From Doris montereyensis (taxonomy: Eukaryota; Mollusca; Gastropoda; Nudibranchia; Dorididae): a stretch of 64,000 nt of DNA. This document shows, in pieces, positions 49,301 to 64,000 of this stretch. The notes under the pieces are model-generated. The model worked only from the letters and a program-made list of their open reading frames with translations, was not told where the DNA came from and did not search any database. Each line of letters opens with the position of its first letter. The stretch's first letter is position 1. The stretch spans positions 67,501 to 131,500 of the forward strand of contig JAXRKP010000627.1 in NCBI GenBank assembly GCA_037039925.1. The letters are read 5' to 3'. The translations under genes and the position numbers were made by a program.

Positions 49301-51764
49301 TGTTGTTTATCACATTGTCATGATATTTATCAAACATTTATTATTATTGATAACCCGAAGGCATACTATTTATCTGAAGGTAAATGAGAATGTAGGGTAT
49401 GTTGAGTGTATTGCTTAAAGATTTTTGCATGTGGATGCTTTTTGAATTCCTTTGTGCGAAGGAAAGAGATCACTCAATTAACTTGGAGAATTGTGACTGC
49501 AACGTATCTTTTGATATTTTCTAGTTATAGCAATAATAGCGTTGAAGTTCAAATCAGAGAAAAAGAATCTACTCACTTCAAAATGAGATAAGAATAAAGA
49601 GAACACCAACACAATGTAAATATATATATATAAAAATCTCTACTAAAAGACGACATTAGCACAAAGCACCATTTCTTGTCGCAGCGTGCATGTTGGCAGT
49701 TGTGACTATGTTATTATTTCAAATATTTGGGGTTTTTTTTAATGGCTCAGACCATATAAACTATAATTATAAATTTTTATAACTGAATACAGGATCTGTC
49801 TGCTTGTGAAACTGTCTCATTTTAAGCTGAGATTATTAATATAATTTGTTCTTACTCTGCCGCTAAAGTTACACAATGCAACATGCATTCATTGAATTGA
49901 TCACACATTTGCAATTTAAAACTTCACAGAACTTTTAACAAGGGACAATATAGATTTATCACCAATGTCCTATGTTTTCTTTGTATTTTATTTTTGTCAT
50001 GGTTAAATACATGTAGTTTTGATGGCAGATTCTTTGGGCTAGTTGTTTATCATGCAAGTTCTTCCTAGCAGTGTTTTTCTTTCTCACACAGTGAAGATCG
50101 AGAAGCAGCAGAGAAAACTTTGGCACACACACCTTTGCTTTTTGCTTTTAATTCTCATGGTGCTCACTGACACACCTATACAAGTACAAGATTCCTGTGT
50201 GTCATTTAAGTGGAATCAGCCAATGTAACCATTGACATGTACAATGTTACTGTCTTTTTTGTAATAACTTTCAACATTGGGATATCTATCGATATAAATT
50301 TGTTGATAAGTTTGCTGTACTGTGAAGTAAAGCAGTTTTCCTTGTCAGTTGGTCATGCAATGCCTGCAAATGTTCACCTCTCTTTCGTTGATTTCTCAAG
50401 TAACACTACTTAAACTAAAAAAAATTCTCAAGTTTGATGAATGAATGTTGCACTGTATAGTCACAACAAAATATGTGTATTTATGTCAACATAATATTAA
50501 TAGATAACATGACATGTAATACAATACTGTGTATTATATAATACATGTATCATGTTACATCTCATGTGCCATTGTCCATTCCATGTGGTTATTTCTGAGC
50601 AATCATTGAACATGTTTCAAATTGTATAAATTGTAAGAAAAACAAGTCTTTTCATTTTCATTATAGCTTGATGTAATTTAATTAAATCATACTGTTATAA
50701 TTTCCGACAGATTGATTGAGTTTGATTTGTGTTGCATATTTGCTCTACTATTGACCATTAAAGAAAATGTATAATTAGTGTGAATTTCAATTAGTGCGTT
50801 GTGATTTAATAGAGTCATTCCTTTGTTCTGTGTTACAATTACAGAAATATGACTCTCTCCCACCATGACCCAATCAATGGCCAAATAATACTTGGTATTA
50901 CATGTACAATAGTCACTGGATAAACGCTAGCCCTTTGGACAGCAAAAAGCGTGCTTTTATGCATACCGTATGTTTATGCAGAGTGTGCTTTTATCCAGCG
51001 ACTATTGTAGTAGAGATTAAAAAGACCCTTGCTTTTGGCAATATCTGAGATCACCGCTTGTGTGGTTGACAGGGTTAATAAAACCAAGCAAATAATTAAG
51101 ACAAGGAGGATTCAGCTTTAACAAATTTAGAAATTTCCAAGAAATGCTTTAGTTAAGCTTTTGTACTAGAACTTAGAACCATCATTTTGAATCTGACAGA
51201 AAACAGGATTTATATTGTCAAAATTATTTATGATTTCTGCACAAGTTTTCTGACTCAGGCAACACTAAGATCTTATATTACATCGCAACAAGAAGTAAAA
51301 GGGTATGTATGAAATTGTTTTTAGTTTTGTAGTACCAGTCTATTGTTTTATGTTTTCTCTTGGGGATATAATAAGATTTCTTGTGGAGAGGGGATATAGT
51401 TATTATGTATATGCATTTTGCATGCTTAAGATTGCATAACAGGTCACATGACTAATAAATTGGGTAAAGTATAATTTTTAAACATATACATGTATACTCA
51501 AAGTCTTTAAATGTTAAATAACTAGTTCGCAAGAGAAGAAACTCTAGGACAAAAGATTAATGTCCCATCATCAAGTATCGATTTATGCTCAAAAAGCATG
51601 TAATTGCTAACTTGGATATTTAAATTTCAGTCACTTGTATTCCTTAAATTTAAATGCTTGCTTATAACTTCCTCCTCATGGTCAAGATGTGTCTCTGATA
51701 TTGATACATGTGTTAATCTTGTTCAGTTTCAGTGGTTGCTACGGTACTAATGTCGTCATCAATC

Positions 51765-52040
51765 CTTCATTTGATTTGATTTTACCCCAATCCACAACTA
51801 AAGTGATTTAATTTTGTCTGGACTGCCCTGTAAACAGCCAAAGGGATCTGTAACGTGCACAGAGTGACCTCCTTTTTTGTCCGTCTCCAATAGGACTAGG
51901 TGTTGGTCCGCCTACATGGTCAGGAGGAAGGTTTTTGAAAGCTCTAGGAAACTTTTCAACCCGGGGTTTGGGATTGAACCCATGATTTTTTGGTTGAGAT
52001 TCAGAGGCCGACACACTTGCCTCTGGACTACACGTCCTTA
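51765..52040 (-). repeat. tRNA-derived SINE, second family, copy 2
   Basis: The minus-strand head has GTAGTCCAGAGGCAAGTG (A box) and CATGGGTTCAATCCC (B box). On the plus strand the body carries GGACTGCCCTGTAAACAGCC and AACGTGCACAGAGTG. Best-preserved promoter boxes of the three copies. Confidence 0.78.
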
Positions 52041-55000
52041 TTAATCATTCTACTACAGTACATGTATGTTGTATTGTAATAGTAACATATGTACAGGTGT
52101 CTTTCTTTCGTATTCTGTCTGGAGACGCCCTTGCTGGTTGCTTTTTTCCCTCTTTACCATAGTATGATACTTGTATGTGGGCAATGTTGAATATTTCATT
52201 TGAGTTGATGTTCTTCATTCATGCTCTGTTTTCATCTCGTGAAATTTAGCATGCTTTCTTTTCTGTGTACACATTTCATGCTCATTCACTGTTTGCCATG
52301 ATGTTCGTTTGTGATTATTTTTTGTTATATTAATTTATACTTTGTTTCAGTTGTAAATCATTTCTTTTCTCTATAATTGGATACAATGCGCAAGAGCAGA
52401 TATTTTCCTGTACTCATCTCTTTTTTTTTATAACACAAAATAAAAATGCATCAAGAACAATAAGCCTTGTTTGGTTTTTTTTTCAAATTATATGAATTAG
52501 TATGAGTATGATGAGGTTGATAATGTGATTCGAGGGCCTGTGAAATTTTGCTGTTATTATTACATGTAGTAATCATTGCATTAATAAAATATGTCACTGT
52601 CATCCTTTTCTCTTACCTCTTACTTACTTAAAGTTCAGTTTTACACCATTACTTTTATCATTTTCTTTCTTATCTTTTTTCTTTGTTTCTTATTTTATCT
52701 TTTTGAATTTAGCTTTCATTACTTTCAGTGCCTGTGGATTAATTTACTGCCTATTTTCTTTCCAATATAACCCGTTTTGGCGCTTTTTTTCCTTCAGGGA
52801 TGTTACATTGACATTTATTTAGTGCTTCTACACTTCTACTTCTATTACTTAAAATTTAAGTCCTCAATTTCTGCTGGTCTATTTATGATAACAGCATGAG
52901 GCATTTTCCTTGGGTTTTGTTTTCATTCAGCATAGATTTGGTATGCTTACAACGTACATTTTACAGTTCAGTTTCATTACTTTCATCCTTATCGTTTACA
53001 TGACCAAACCATCTAAGCAGCAGATGTCGCTTTGTCTTGGTCTTTATACTTTCGGTTTTTCTGGTTTGCTCTTTAATTGCATGTAAATTGTGCTTCTAAT
53101 TCTCTTTGTTTTACCAGCTTCTTCTGTGACGAAGTAGTTTTCTCTTTTACAAAAAAAACTATAGTGGGCTCTTTAAGTAAGGCGCTGTATTATGGGTGGT
53201 ATGATTTAGAGTAGAACGGCAAATATAATACTGCATACATACACTAATTATGCTTTGGCTGATTGCAAAACAAAACATACCGGTACACAGAGGGAGGGGG
53301 GGGGCTGAAATACTTGTCATAGTAATAAAGCTTGTCTGCATATAAGCGTTTCAGTTAATGCAGTGGCAAAGGGGTTGATGTTCAAGGTGGCCACAATTTA
53401 TCAATGGAAACAGTAAAAACTCATCTCATATACAATGAGAGCTGATTTCAAAACAAAACATACACACACAAAAACACAACAACAAACAAGCAAACAAACG
53501 AAATGCTGGTCATATCATTTGGACATAAGCGTTTCAGTTGATAATACAGTTACCGTAGCACAAAAGGGTTGATGTTCAAAGTGACCACAAATTATCAGTG
53601 GAAGCAGTAAACCGTTGATAAGCTGCAACCTACACAGCACATTGACTCTGGGCTCTGTACAAATCAGACGCATTATGAATTGATCAGTGGTCAAACCTCA
53701 GCATATGACAAAAACACCAATGATGCGGTATCACGAACCCAGGGTGAATGGGGGGGGAGGGAAGAGAGAGGGGGCGGAGAGAGAAGGGGGGTGTCTTTTT
53801 GGTGAGATATTCCACATAAACCAAGCAAAATCTCCAAATAATAACCTGCCGATATTCCATATTCCTCCAATGAATTAATACAGTTTATACATTTTGCCCT
53901 TCTGCAACGAAAAGGGGGAACATATTTTAATAAAGGTATGTTTTTAAGATTGTGCTGGAAAGGCGACAGGCTGTTCAAAAAGTCGTCCATTTCTAGCGCT
54001 AAACAAAAAGTCTGGCCATCCTCCTGTCAGTTGACTGTCAGCAAAAAAAAAGTGGCAATAGTGGCATGTCATCTGCTTCATCTCTCAACTCTCATAGTCA
54101 TAGTTGTGTGACACCGTTTACGCGTGATTTAACTGGCAGATGTGGAAGATGAAACAATCAACATATCGGTACGGGATGTTTTCCGACTATCACCAGTAGC
54201 ATCCATGACATCTCATTTTGAAATGTAGTATTAGGGCTACTTGTTTATATATAATCTTGGATCAACAACAATGCACCCACATCCCATTGTGATGCGATGC
54301 ATTAAAATCCATAATAAAATTAAATTCGGTAGATTTCAAACTCACTCACGAGAGCACGACATTTTCGAACTCTAAAACATGCTTTTATACAACAGAACAA
54401 AATGAAAAGATATACAAATCAAACAAGTTGACAGCCAAGAAATTTTGTAATTTCCTCATATTACATATTATTATCTAGAGTATGGTTTACATAATCATAT
54501 TACATGCTTATCATCCACATAGACGAAGGGCCTGGTTTCTTAAAATGTTCGCGTGCGTTTGGTGTTTCAGAATAAGATTTAGCATTAAATGTTTCATTAA
54601 CAAATAAAATGCCCATTTTCATTTCCTGAAAAACAGAAATCAGTTTGTTCAGCCACAATATATTATTCACAATTAATAGTAGCATTAGCGTAATCTTCGC
54701 CACTTACATGCTAATTAAAACTTGAAGTCATTTAGCCTACGGTATGTCTATTTGCATCTTTACTTTACAATGTATATCCTATGTGAAATCAAAGTCACAT
54801 TATATCAATCATTAGGCTAGAGATGTATTTAGTTACACGAATACAAGCGAGTCACACACACGCACACACAAAGGCAACCCAACAAAACCCCCCCCCAAAA
54901 AAAAAAAAAAAGAAAAGAAAAAAGAAAGAATAAAAAAGAAAAACCCCACCCAAAAACAATCCAACCCAAAAGCAACCTAAAACCCCATTACAAACAAAAT

Positions 55001-55388
55001 CTTCATTATCCAAACATCGAAACCGCCCATGCCAATGCCATGTTTGTAACCTCATTGCGCGTGTTGTTACTATTTTGGTCTACCATAACAATAAGGAAAT
55101 CCAAGGTCATAGTTCATAGGACATATCCTAACTTTAATCACCCGTCAGCACGCTTTGATATTTTTCACAATTTAACAATTGTTTTCGATAAATCTTAAAT
55201 TGTTTATTCCAGATATGAATCATTATTCTTTAAACTATAAATACAGCTAATATGAGCATACTATAAGGTGATATAAAGTGTGTCAAAGGGAAAATCCCCA
55301 CCAACACCGACTTGACCCCCTATAAATTAACTCAACCATGGGGTTCCCTTCCGGAAAAGAAGTACATTTCGTTGTCACTCAACGCAAA

Positions 55389-55430
55389 ATGGCGGTAGAT
55401 TCAGCCTCACCGACAGAAGACAGGGGATAG
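55389..55430 (+). promoter_or_regulatory. Upstream ORF over a YY1-type motif in the ubinuclein leader
   Basis: CAAAATGGCGG (55386-55396) matches the YY1 element common at animal transcription starts. Its ATG opens a 13-codon frame closing with TAG at 55428-55430, 46 nt before the main ATG. It suggests the transcription start lies close upstream and that leader translation could damp the main frame (inference). Confidence 0.5.
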
Positions 55431-55476
55431 TTATCCAAAATATGCCTCTCAAACTAAGAAAACATAATATTTCATT

Positions 55477-58400
55477 ATGACGGATATTAGGAGAGTAACT
55501 CTAAGTTCTGTCCCACCGATTGAAAAGGAAAATAAAGTGAAAAAGGAGTCATTAACCTTTAGATTCGTCTTATCCCTCGGAGAATCTAACTCAACATCTT
55601 GCCCTGGTATTCGTTCACAGACTTGGTCAAAAGCGAAAAGGTAAGCAAATTTGACCTAAAACTTATCTCATGAAACATACTGATTAACGTTTATTTGATT
55701 TATGTCAAGTATGACATTTAATTTCTGTAATTAATACCATGAACACCCCTTTTGATTGATATTTTAGGAGAATGTCCACCTGTTTTGGTGTGTTTCCTCT
55801 CATGGTACTCTTCGTGTCAAATGCCCCAACCTCACTGTTTGTGAAACCCCCCTGTTTGGATATGGCTGCTCAGGCCAAGTCCTATTCTTTCTATCAGCAC
55901 AACCATAGCTTCACACCGGCATACAAACTGTCCAAACCACAACTAGAATCCACGCCATGTTGAACTTTGCTTTAACCAGGGATCTAAAGGCATTCATCTA
56001 AGATGAAAACTAACTATCCCGATGAGCTATGCTGTCCCTTTGTAGGTGCTCATTCATTACTGTTTTTCAATTAATCAGTGTATTATGTTTATCTAAACAT
56101 CATGCTCATGGACAGTACCAGGGTAACGGTTTGATGAATGAAATATGGCTACTGGATCCCCTTCTCTCATCCATCTTTCGGACTATTTTTGCTCCTAGTC
56201 CCATGTGCCTCCATTCACCTCTGCCTCCTCCCTCCCTTTCTGATTACTTGACTACTTTCTAGGCTATATTTTATCATGGCCTGCAAACGCTCAGAATTAT
56301 GATGTGTGTAAAAGTTGCTGTGTAGTTGTTTTTCTCTCAAACAGAGTTGATGGACAAGGGCCTTGGAAAGAAGAGGAGGAAGGCCTAAGTTTAGCCTTGC
56401 AGTGGTAACATAGGTTATTAGGCTAACGCGGCCAAGGCCTCCTTGCGTTGAAGACTAACGATTTCCACAAGCAGATCAGGTTATCGTATCGAAGCTATAG
56501 ATCCAGTGTAGATCTAGATGTGCCCCTATCCTTACCGAGTGGATTCCTGATCTTGAATAGATCTAGATCTGCTGTATCTTAGATTTACACTGATAACGTC
56601 TTGATGTATGGCCATTACGTTAGGTATTATTTATGGTGTTTAATTCAAATTGTATAATTAGTTATGACCCCCCTCCACACACATTTTCATCACCCATACA
56701 TAAGTTGCATGTGTGTGTTGTTTTAATGACATGTGTTCAGTTTAATGTGTGTCGCTGACGTTGTCAGTATTACTTGTCGTGGTGATATTGTTGTCTTGAA
56801 GAAGCATGGTGGACAGATAACATTATGAGGTAAACATAAAAAAGAAAGTTGACATTTTAAAAGACTTTGATTTAGATTATTTTTAGTATTGTTATGTGAC
56901 GTAACGTAAAGTGTGTTCTCATGAAACGCACATTTACACACTTTCATTAATCTCCACCCTCCCCACCACGCACTCATGTACAAACACACTTGATGTGAAT
57001 TCTTTTTTTTAGCTTTTGGGGTAAGAAATGTTTGTTGTTTTTTTTTTTTTTGGGGGGGGGGGGGGGGGTGTCAATAACAGATTAATTAAATGACAAATGT
57101 GTATTGTTTGGTTTATGCGAGGAAAGAGTAAGGACACATTTTCCTTTTTCAATCGAATCCCTCATATGCTCTATTTTTTTCAGTGTGGTGATTTTTTAAA
57201 ACTTTTTGTAGCCTGTTTCCAATCGTAAATTTTAATTTAGTTTTTATGAGAATATTATTTAAACTCTCAAATAAAAAACAAAAGGTTTTTGTAATGGTAA
57301 AAAAAAAGATTATGTGATTTTAAAAAAGTTGGATACCATGGTGACGGGTAGGTTAACGAGCAAAGGGGTGGAGTCACAAGTAGGCCACGACACGCCGTAT
57401 CGTATCCAATCGCGCTCTGGGGTGGTGCAGCGCCGGCGGGCCTCGCTGACAACGGGAGCTACTCTGGCTTGGTGGTGAGAGGTGGATCGGCTGGGGTTCA
57501 AAACCAGCCGTCGCTCGCCGCGCGTGCATAAAGGGGTTGGTCATGCCGGACTGGCATCGATTCATCGGCAAATTGATCTCGTCGGGCGGTGGGGATCGTC
57601 GTCGTCTTCATCGATGTCGTCGAAAAGGCTCCTTGGACCTTCACCCAAACGAAAGCGTGGCGGGCTATGCAGCACTCGCAGCCACGGCGCTCGTCTAGTT
57701 GTTCGCGGAATGACATGGTTCGTGTTAAACACTGCGTACTCGTTTGCCCTTCAATGTGGTGTTCGTGCTGAAGCTTTCTCGCAGCCTCGCAGCATATTAG
57801 TTTTACAAGAAAAGCACCTCGTCGTGCACCATTCAGCTGACTGGTCTAAATCCTTCTAAATTAGACCTATATTTGGATATTGGATCTAAATCTAAATTTA
57901 ATTCCCAAACCGTTGGCGAAATGTATGTACTAGGTCTATGGTGATTTTGATTTATCTGCGGATTTCTTCTTCCTCTTCTTCTTCTTCTTCTGTTTCTTCT
58001 TCTACACATCTGAACACCTCAGTTCTTGAGTAATCTACATGTATTACTGTCATTGTGTATGTTGGTTTAAAAAAAGTTGAATTTAATTTATTTGAATTAA
58101 AAGTAGCCTAATGCATATTAATTTATTCTATATATTTTGTTTTAAAGTTTCATTGCTACTACTGAGTGATTTCTGTTTGCAATTAAAAAATTTTCACCTG
58201 TCCTAAACATGTCAAACAGAAGTGCTACAAGTCTTTTGTAAAACCAGTCTTAATTAGAAATAATTGTCACCTGCACTCATTTTTTCCTAGCACAGTAAGG
58301 CCGTGGAACAAACAGCCAACATATATTGAACACATTACACATTGATTAAAGATCATGATTAGATTGACAGTGTGTAGGTAAATTCAAAAGAATTGGTTTT

Positions 58401-59122
58401 GACGTTAATTGTAATCAATAGTTGAGTTAGTCAGTTATTATGGAGAGGGAAAACATTGATTAATTACAAAGTGGGCTGCATTCTTTTGCATTTTTTTCAA
58501 TTTGTGTGTGTGCGGGTCGAGGTCTAGTGCTGTGGGTCCCCGGACACAGCTACCATAATCTAAGACTGGTTTTACTAATTACTTTAAATAAAAACAAAAC
58601 GCTTCTCTTTGACATCTTTAGGACAATTGTAAAGGCAAGAGGCCATATTTGCTTTTATGCACAGTTCTCTAGATCTATGTTGTTCTTTCCATCGCCATTT
58701 TTGTCTTTGATTAGATTTAGAATCTAGTTTTGCACTGTATTATTTTGAGTTTTTGGTTATAAGCAGGGACTACAGTAGTCCATGGTTATAATATATGTTA
58801 TGGTTTGATTTTACTCTGTTTTCTTGTACACATTTTTAGTAGGCTTCTTGATATTTATCTTATGGAACTTACTCCATTTCCCACGTTCTCTCCCATTCCT
58901 TGTAATATCAAGGATGCTAGAACTAATCTAGATACCATCATTAGCAAAAAAGTCTTAACGGTATGGTACATGGTGAAAGGTTTTGGTCAATATGGATATA
59001 AAGAAGAATACATGACCCAAGACAAATCCTTGCGGGACATCTTAATGTAGTTTTGTTTTCGTTCAAAAGAAAGGATCTCATCCTTTCAACAAGGAGAGAA
59101 TTTAGAGTACCATAGCTACTCA

Positions 59123-59218
<96 letters not shown>

Positions 59219-59362
59219 CTTTTCTTTCTCATCCTTGTTCTTTCTTACTTTCTTATGTTCTTCATCTTATTCTTTATCATTCTGACATACATATAAATAT
59301 GATAGCGTGGACGATGTAACTTGCAGTGCAATGTAATAAACACACACACACACACACACACA

Positions 59363-59418
<56 letters not shown>

Positions 59419-61615
59419 CTTGCCATCTCCTCCCGAGATTATCTTAGTTGTGAATCTGGGTAAAATCAAATCAAATTCCATCCCCTTTCTCTCTGACTGA
59501 TGTTAAATTTTGCTATTGGGTTTTGAGAAACTTCAAATGCCCTGGTATTTCCCCCGTGTCGTCCATTGCTTGATGTGAAAGTACATTTTTTTTTTTGGTG
59601 GGGTCTTCAGGCGTCAACCATCAAGTACTGATTGACCTCGTGACACATCTTTTTATATTTAAAAAAAATATCCCTTTCCTGTTCTAAGTAATGTTTCGCT
59701 TGAATGAAAAACAGAATGGGCGGTTAACAATTTGCCTCTCAAGATATTCACTGCACATGTTTTTTTATTTATAATTCAGGACTATGAAAGTTATCCTTAA
59801 GATTTATACCTAGATCTATGTAAGTCAGCGCAAGCAAAGAATAAAATTAATAATATCATATAAATACAATTTGTAACCTTTCGTAAACAACCAAGTTTTA
59901 GTTCAGTCAGGAACCTAGAGAAAGCAACTAACTGCTGTTTCTTAAATATTAAATAAAACCTATGTTAACTAGACCCACAGCCTTGACGACTGGTTCTCTT
60001 GGAAAATGGCTGCCACTGAATCCTGCTTATTAGATGCAATTTGTTACCCACTCCCCAAGAAGTTTGATTTAAAAGATAGGAAGTTTGATTTGGTTTGATT
60101 TACCCACATCGGCAACCAATGTGATCTCGGGGTTTTGGTAAGATTAAAAATTTTGTCCGGACTGCCCTGTAAACACTAAAAACAGCCAAGGGATTTCTTA
60201 CGTGCACAGAGTGTTGTTATATGCACACAGGACCAGGGGTGTAGATTTTGCTCGAAAAAAACTTGAGGAAACTTTTCATTATTGGAGGGGTTCAAACCCT
60301 CCACCTTTTGGTTGGGAGGCCGACACCTTGCCTCTGGACTACCGAGTCCCCCAGGAAATTTGAGATAAACATTTATCCTTTCCCAGTTTCCAATGTTAAA
60401 AATGTTTCCGCTTTATAGATCCACTGATACCATTCTTTCATGATCCATTCATTTTCAGAGCAGCGACCTGTAAATGATGACCCATTCGATGACAACAAGA
60501 ATGATGATGCAGATGTCGTCCGCATTGCCCAACAGTTTGAAGAAAAATATGTAAGTCTTGGTAAACTATTATTTCCTTATATCAGCTAGATGGTATGATT
60601 TAGTTTCATACTCACTCATACATACACATGCATGGTATTTATAGAGATATGATATAATATGCTATGTGTTTACAAACACAAATGTTAAATGAATCTTTTT
60701 CTTTTCTTGGACCATATTAATTTTTGTTGTTGTAATCCTTCATTGAAGGAATGAAGAAATTAATTTGTGGCCTTTGCTGAAAATTCTACAGATATACGTT
60801 TATCATGATAAATTTACATAAATATTGTCAGTGAAACTGTCTGAACGATAAATATGGGATATGAGACTTGTCATTCTAAAGGCTAAATGTACACATCTTT
60901 CGTGTTTTTTATAAATATTTGAGGCCTTGAACCAATAGAAAAGCTACAGTTAAATATAAACGCAGATTTCCATTTTATGATCCAAAACGCAGATTTCCAT
61001 TTTTGATCCCGCCTCGGAAACTCTAACCTTGTAGGTCAAGGACTGGACTTACTTCTCTTTCAAAATGTTCAACTTTAATCGTACAAATCTGTTTTGTGCA
61101 ACATATGATTATATATATATATATATATCTTTCCATTTACTACATTCTAAAGTTGTTATTGCATTGTATTTCAAAAAGCATAATATAAAACATAGTGTTT
61201 GCAGGCCTATTTAATAATCTGTAACGTTTTTTTTGCTTCTCCTGAAAAGTTACGTCATGCAGACTTGTGCGTTTAAACAGTTTCACGATGATACATATTT
61301 TTATGATTTATTCTCATGGGATCATTTCATTCACTTCATCATACTAAACCAGTGTCATTCTTTTGCATTAATAATGTATAAAATGCTATTTCACAAATAA
61401 GAATACTTGATTTGAATGTCATCTGAGGGAACCATGTATGTTGTTCCTCCCATTATTCAGTACTTTTATTGAAGTCTTTTTTCCATTTTTGCTTCTTTCA
61501 GGGAAACAAATCTTTTAAATCATCTGGCAAGAAACGGACTCAGGACATGGATGATTACTATGATTTGGGAGAAGGCTATGATACAGAAGATTCCTTTATA
61601 GACAATACAGAAGCT
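55477..61615 (+). CDS. UBN: Ubinuclein, 5' exons (3' part beyond window)
   Basis: Exons: 55477-55640, 60461-60550, 61502-61615. Exon 1 starts MTDIRRVTLSSVPP and carries ESLTFRFVLSL, the conserved N-terminal beta segment; one base seems missing near 55605, after which YSFTDLVKSEK matches the family's 'CPEF-x-Y-x-ELV'. Exon 2 gives NDDPFDD and VVRIAQQFEEKY. Exon 3 gives DYYDLGEGYDTEDSFIDNTEA. The latter two form the HPC2-related domain that binds HIRA; in the HIRA complex ubinuclein also contacts histone H3.3-H4 for replication-independent deposition. Exon 2 phase requires the second AG of CAGAG (60457-60460). Intron 1 is 4.8 kb. The next expected exon (YDELVP...) was not found before 64000. 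UBN1 versus UBN2 cannot be assigned; invertebrates usually have one. Confidence 0.88.
57340..57860 (+). mobile_element. CpG-rich tRNA-derived retroelement (tentative)
   Basis: The block is markedly GC- and CpG-rich against the AT-rich surroundings. It contains an A-box-like TGGCTTGGTGG (about 57466) and a B-box-like GGGGTTCAAAACC (about 57493), about 29 nt apart. The tRNA-like start suggests a SINE or a composite retroelement. An alternative reading is a CpG island or unrecognised exon: one plus-strand frame is open for 125 codons but has no known motif. Confidence 0.45.
59125..59215. repeat. (CT)n microsatellite
   Basis: About 45 uninterrupted CT units in ubinuclein intron 1. Confidence 0.95.
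59339..59415. repeat. Compound (CA)n(CT)n microsatellite
   Basis: About 12 CA units followed directly by about 25 CT units. Confidence 0.95.
60090..60352 (-). repeat. tRNA-derived SINE, second family, copy 3
   Basis: Minus-strand head GGTAGTCCAGAGGCAAGG and CAACCAAAAGGTGGAGG. The plus-strand body carries GTCCGGACTGCCCTGTAAAC and TTACGTGCACAGAGTGTTGT, as in the copies at 46043 and 51765. It ends about 110 bp before ubinuclein exon 2. Confidence 0.75.
60830..61080 (+). repeat. Dispersed repeat, copy 2
   Basis: Homologous to 34345-34575. It differs by a short internal tandem duplication of the AAACGCAGATTTCCATTTT block (about 60958-61010). It lies in ubinuclein intron 2. Confidence 0.7.
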
Positions 61616-61642
61616 GTAAGCCTATGTATAAACACGCTGTCT

Positions 61643-64000
<2,358 letters not shown>

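Larger units (their letters stand above)
40640..55380. other. Long gene-poor interval
   Basis: Besides the LINE remnants at 41955-45060, it holds SINEs (46043, 51765), palindromic-repeat copies (46655, 49115, 51040), AT runs (40959-40980, 42055) and an A/C-rich low-complexity stretch (54885-54960). Open frames here are short, AT-rich and without conserved motifs. I find no supported host gene in nearly 15 kb; distal exons or noncoding RNA cannot be excluded. Confidence 0.55.
55641..60460. other. Ubinuclein intron 1
   Basis: It contains AGATCTAGA-rich sequence (56500-56580), a T/G homopolymer junction (57038-57068), a GC- and CpG-rich tRNA-like retroelement (57340-57860), CT and CA microsatellites (59125-59415) and a SINE (60090-60352). 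No additional exon is supported. Confidence 0.6.

Noticed and set aside
55772..55963. 63-residue frame after a TTTTAG, possible ubinuclein exon
   Set aside because: No similarity to the ubinuclein N-terminus, and exon 1 joins exon 2 without it.
57482..57859. 125-residue frame in the GC-rich block
   Set aside because: No known motif, overlapping open frames on both strands, and tRNA-like promoter boxes favour a retroelement; GC-rich DNA has few stops by chance.
59245..59481. Arg-Glu repeat frame on the minus strand
   Set aside because: Translation of the CT/CA microsatellite.

Overview
The window reads as nuclear DNA of an invertebrate animal, most likely a mollusc and probably a gastropod (inference). 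The coding exons are short, interrupted by GT-AG introns, and encode proteins with clear human counterparts. The DNA is AT-rich, with many tRNA-derived SINEs, non-LTR retrotransposon fragments, small terminal-inverted-repeat elements and long CT microsatellites. The motif AGATCTAGA recurs throughout. I see no bacterial operons, CRISPR arrays, canonical rRNA or canonical tRNA genes.

Four host loci are supported. (1) AASDH/ACSF4 (beta-alanine-activating enzyme, + strand) runs from the left edge to about 20.84 kb in 16 recognisable exons: an AMP-binding adenylation domain, a phosphopantetheine carrier site, and a C-terminal PQQ-type beta-propeller. (2) MAT2B (regulatory beta subunit of methionine adenosyltransferase, - strand) has five coding exons from 33.13 to 27.36 kb, convergent with AASDH. 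(3) A single-exon gene (+, 39.17-40.50 kb) encodes an unrecognised, low-complexity, probably nuclear protein with five D-H-x-Y tetrapeptides, which match the HCF-1-binding motif. It is broken by one frame change near its 3' end. (4) The 5' part of a ubinuclein gene (UBN1/2, HIRA histone-chaperone partner, +) starts at 55.48 kb and leaves the window on the right.

Between and inside these genes are mobile elements. An old antisense APE-type LINE (6.9-9.96 kb), with three tandem monomers at its 5' end, lies in an AASDH intron. A TIR element (17.25-18.52 kb) is inserted in a LINE tail with a 3-bp target duplication. MAT2B intron 1 holds a pogo/mariner-like TIR element, and another lies at 36.0-36.7 kb. 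An RNase-H-bearing I-like LINE remnant lies at 42.7-45.05 kb and a CR1/L2-like 3' end at 41.96-42.35 kb. At least three tRNA-derived SINE families and one unnamed palindrome-bearing short repeat (about eight copies) are scattered through the window.

All four host genes need one or more single-base frame corrections, often at homopolymers, while splice sites and conserved residues are intact. I therefore regard most of these breaks as probable assembly indels rather than pseudogenisation, but the sequence alone cannot prove this. The host genes have separate household functions (acyl activation, S-adenosylmethionine supply, chromatin assembly, transcription) and I see no evidence that they form one system.
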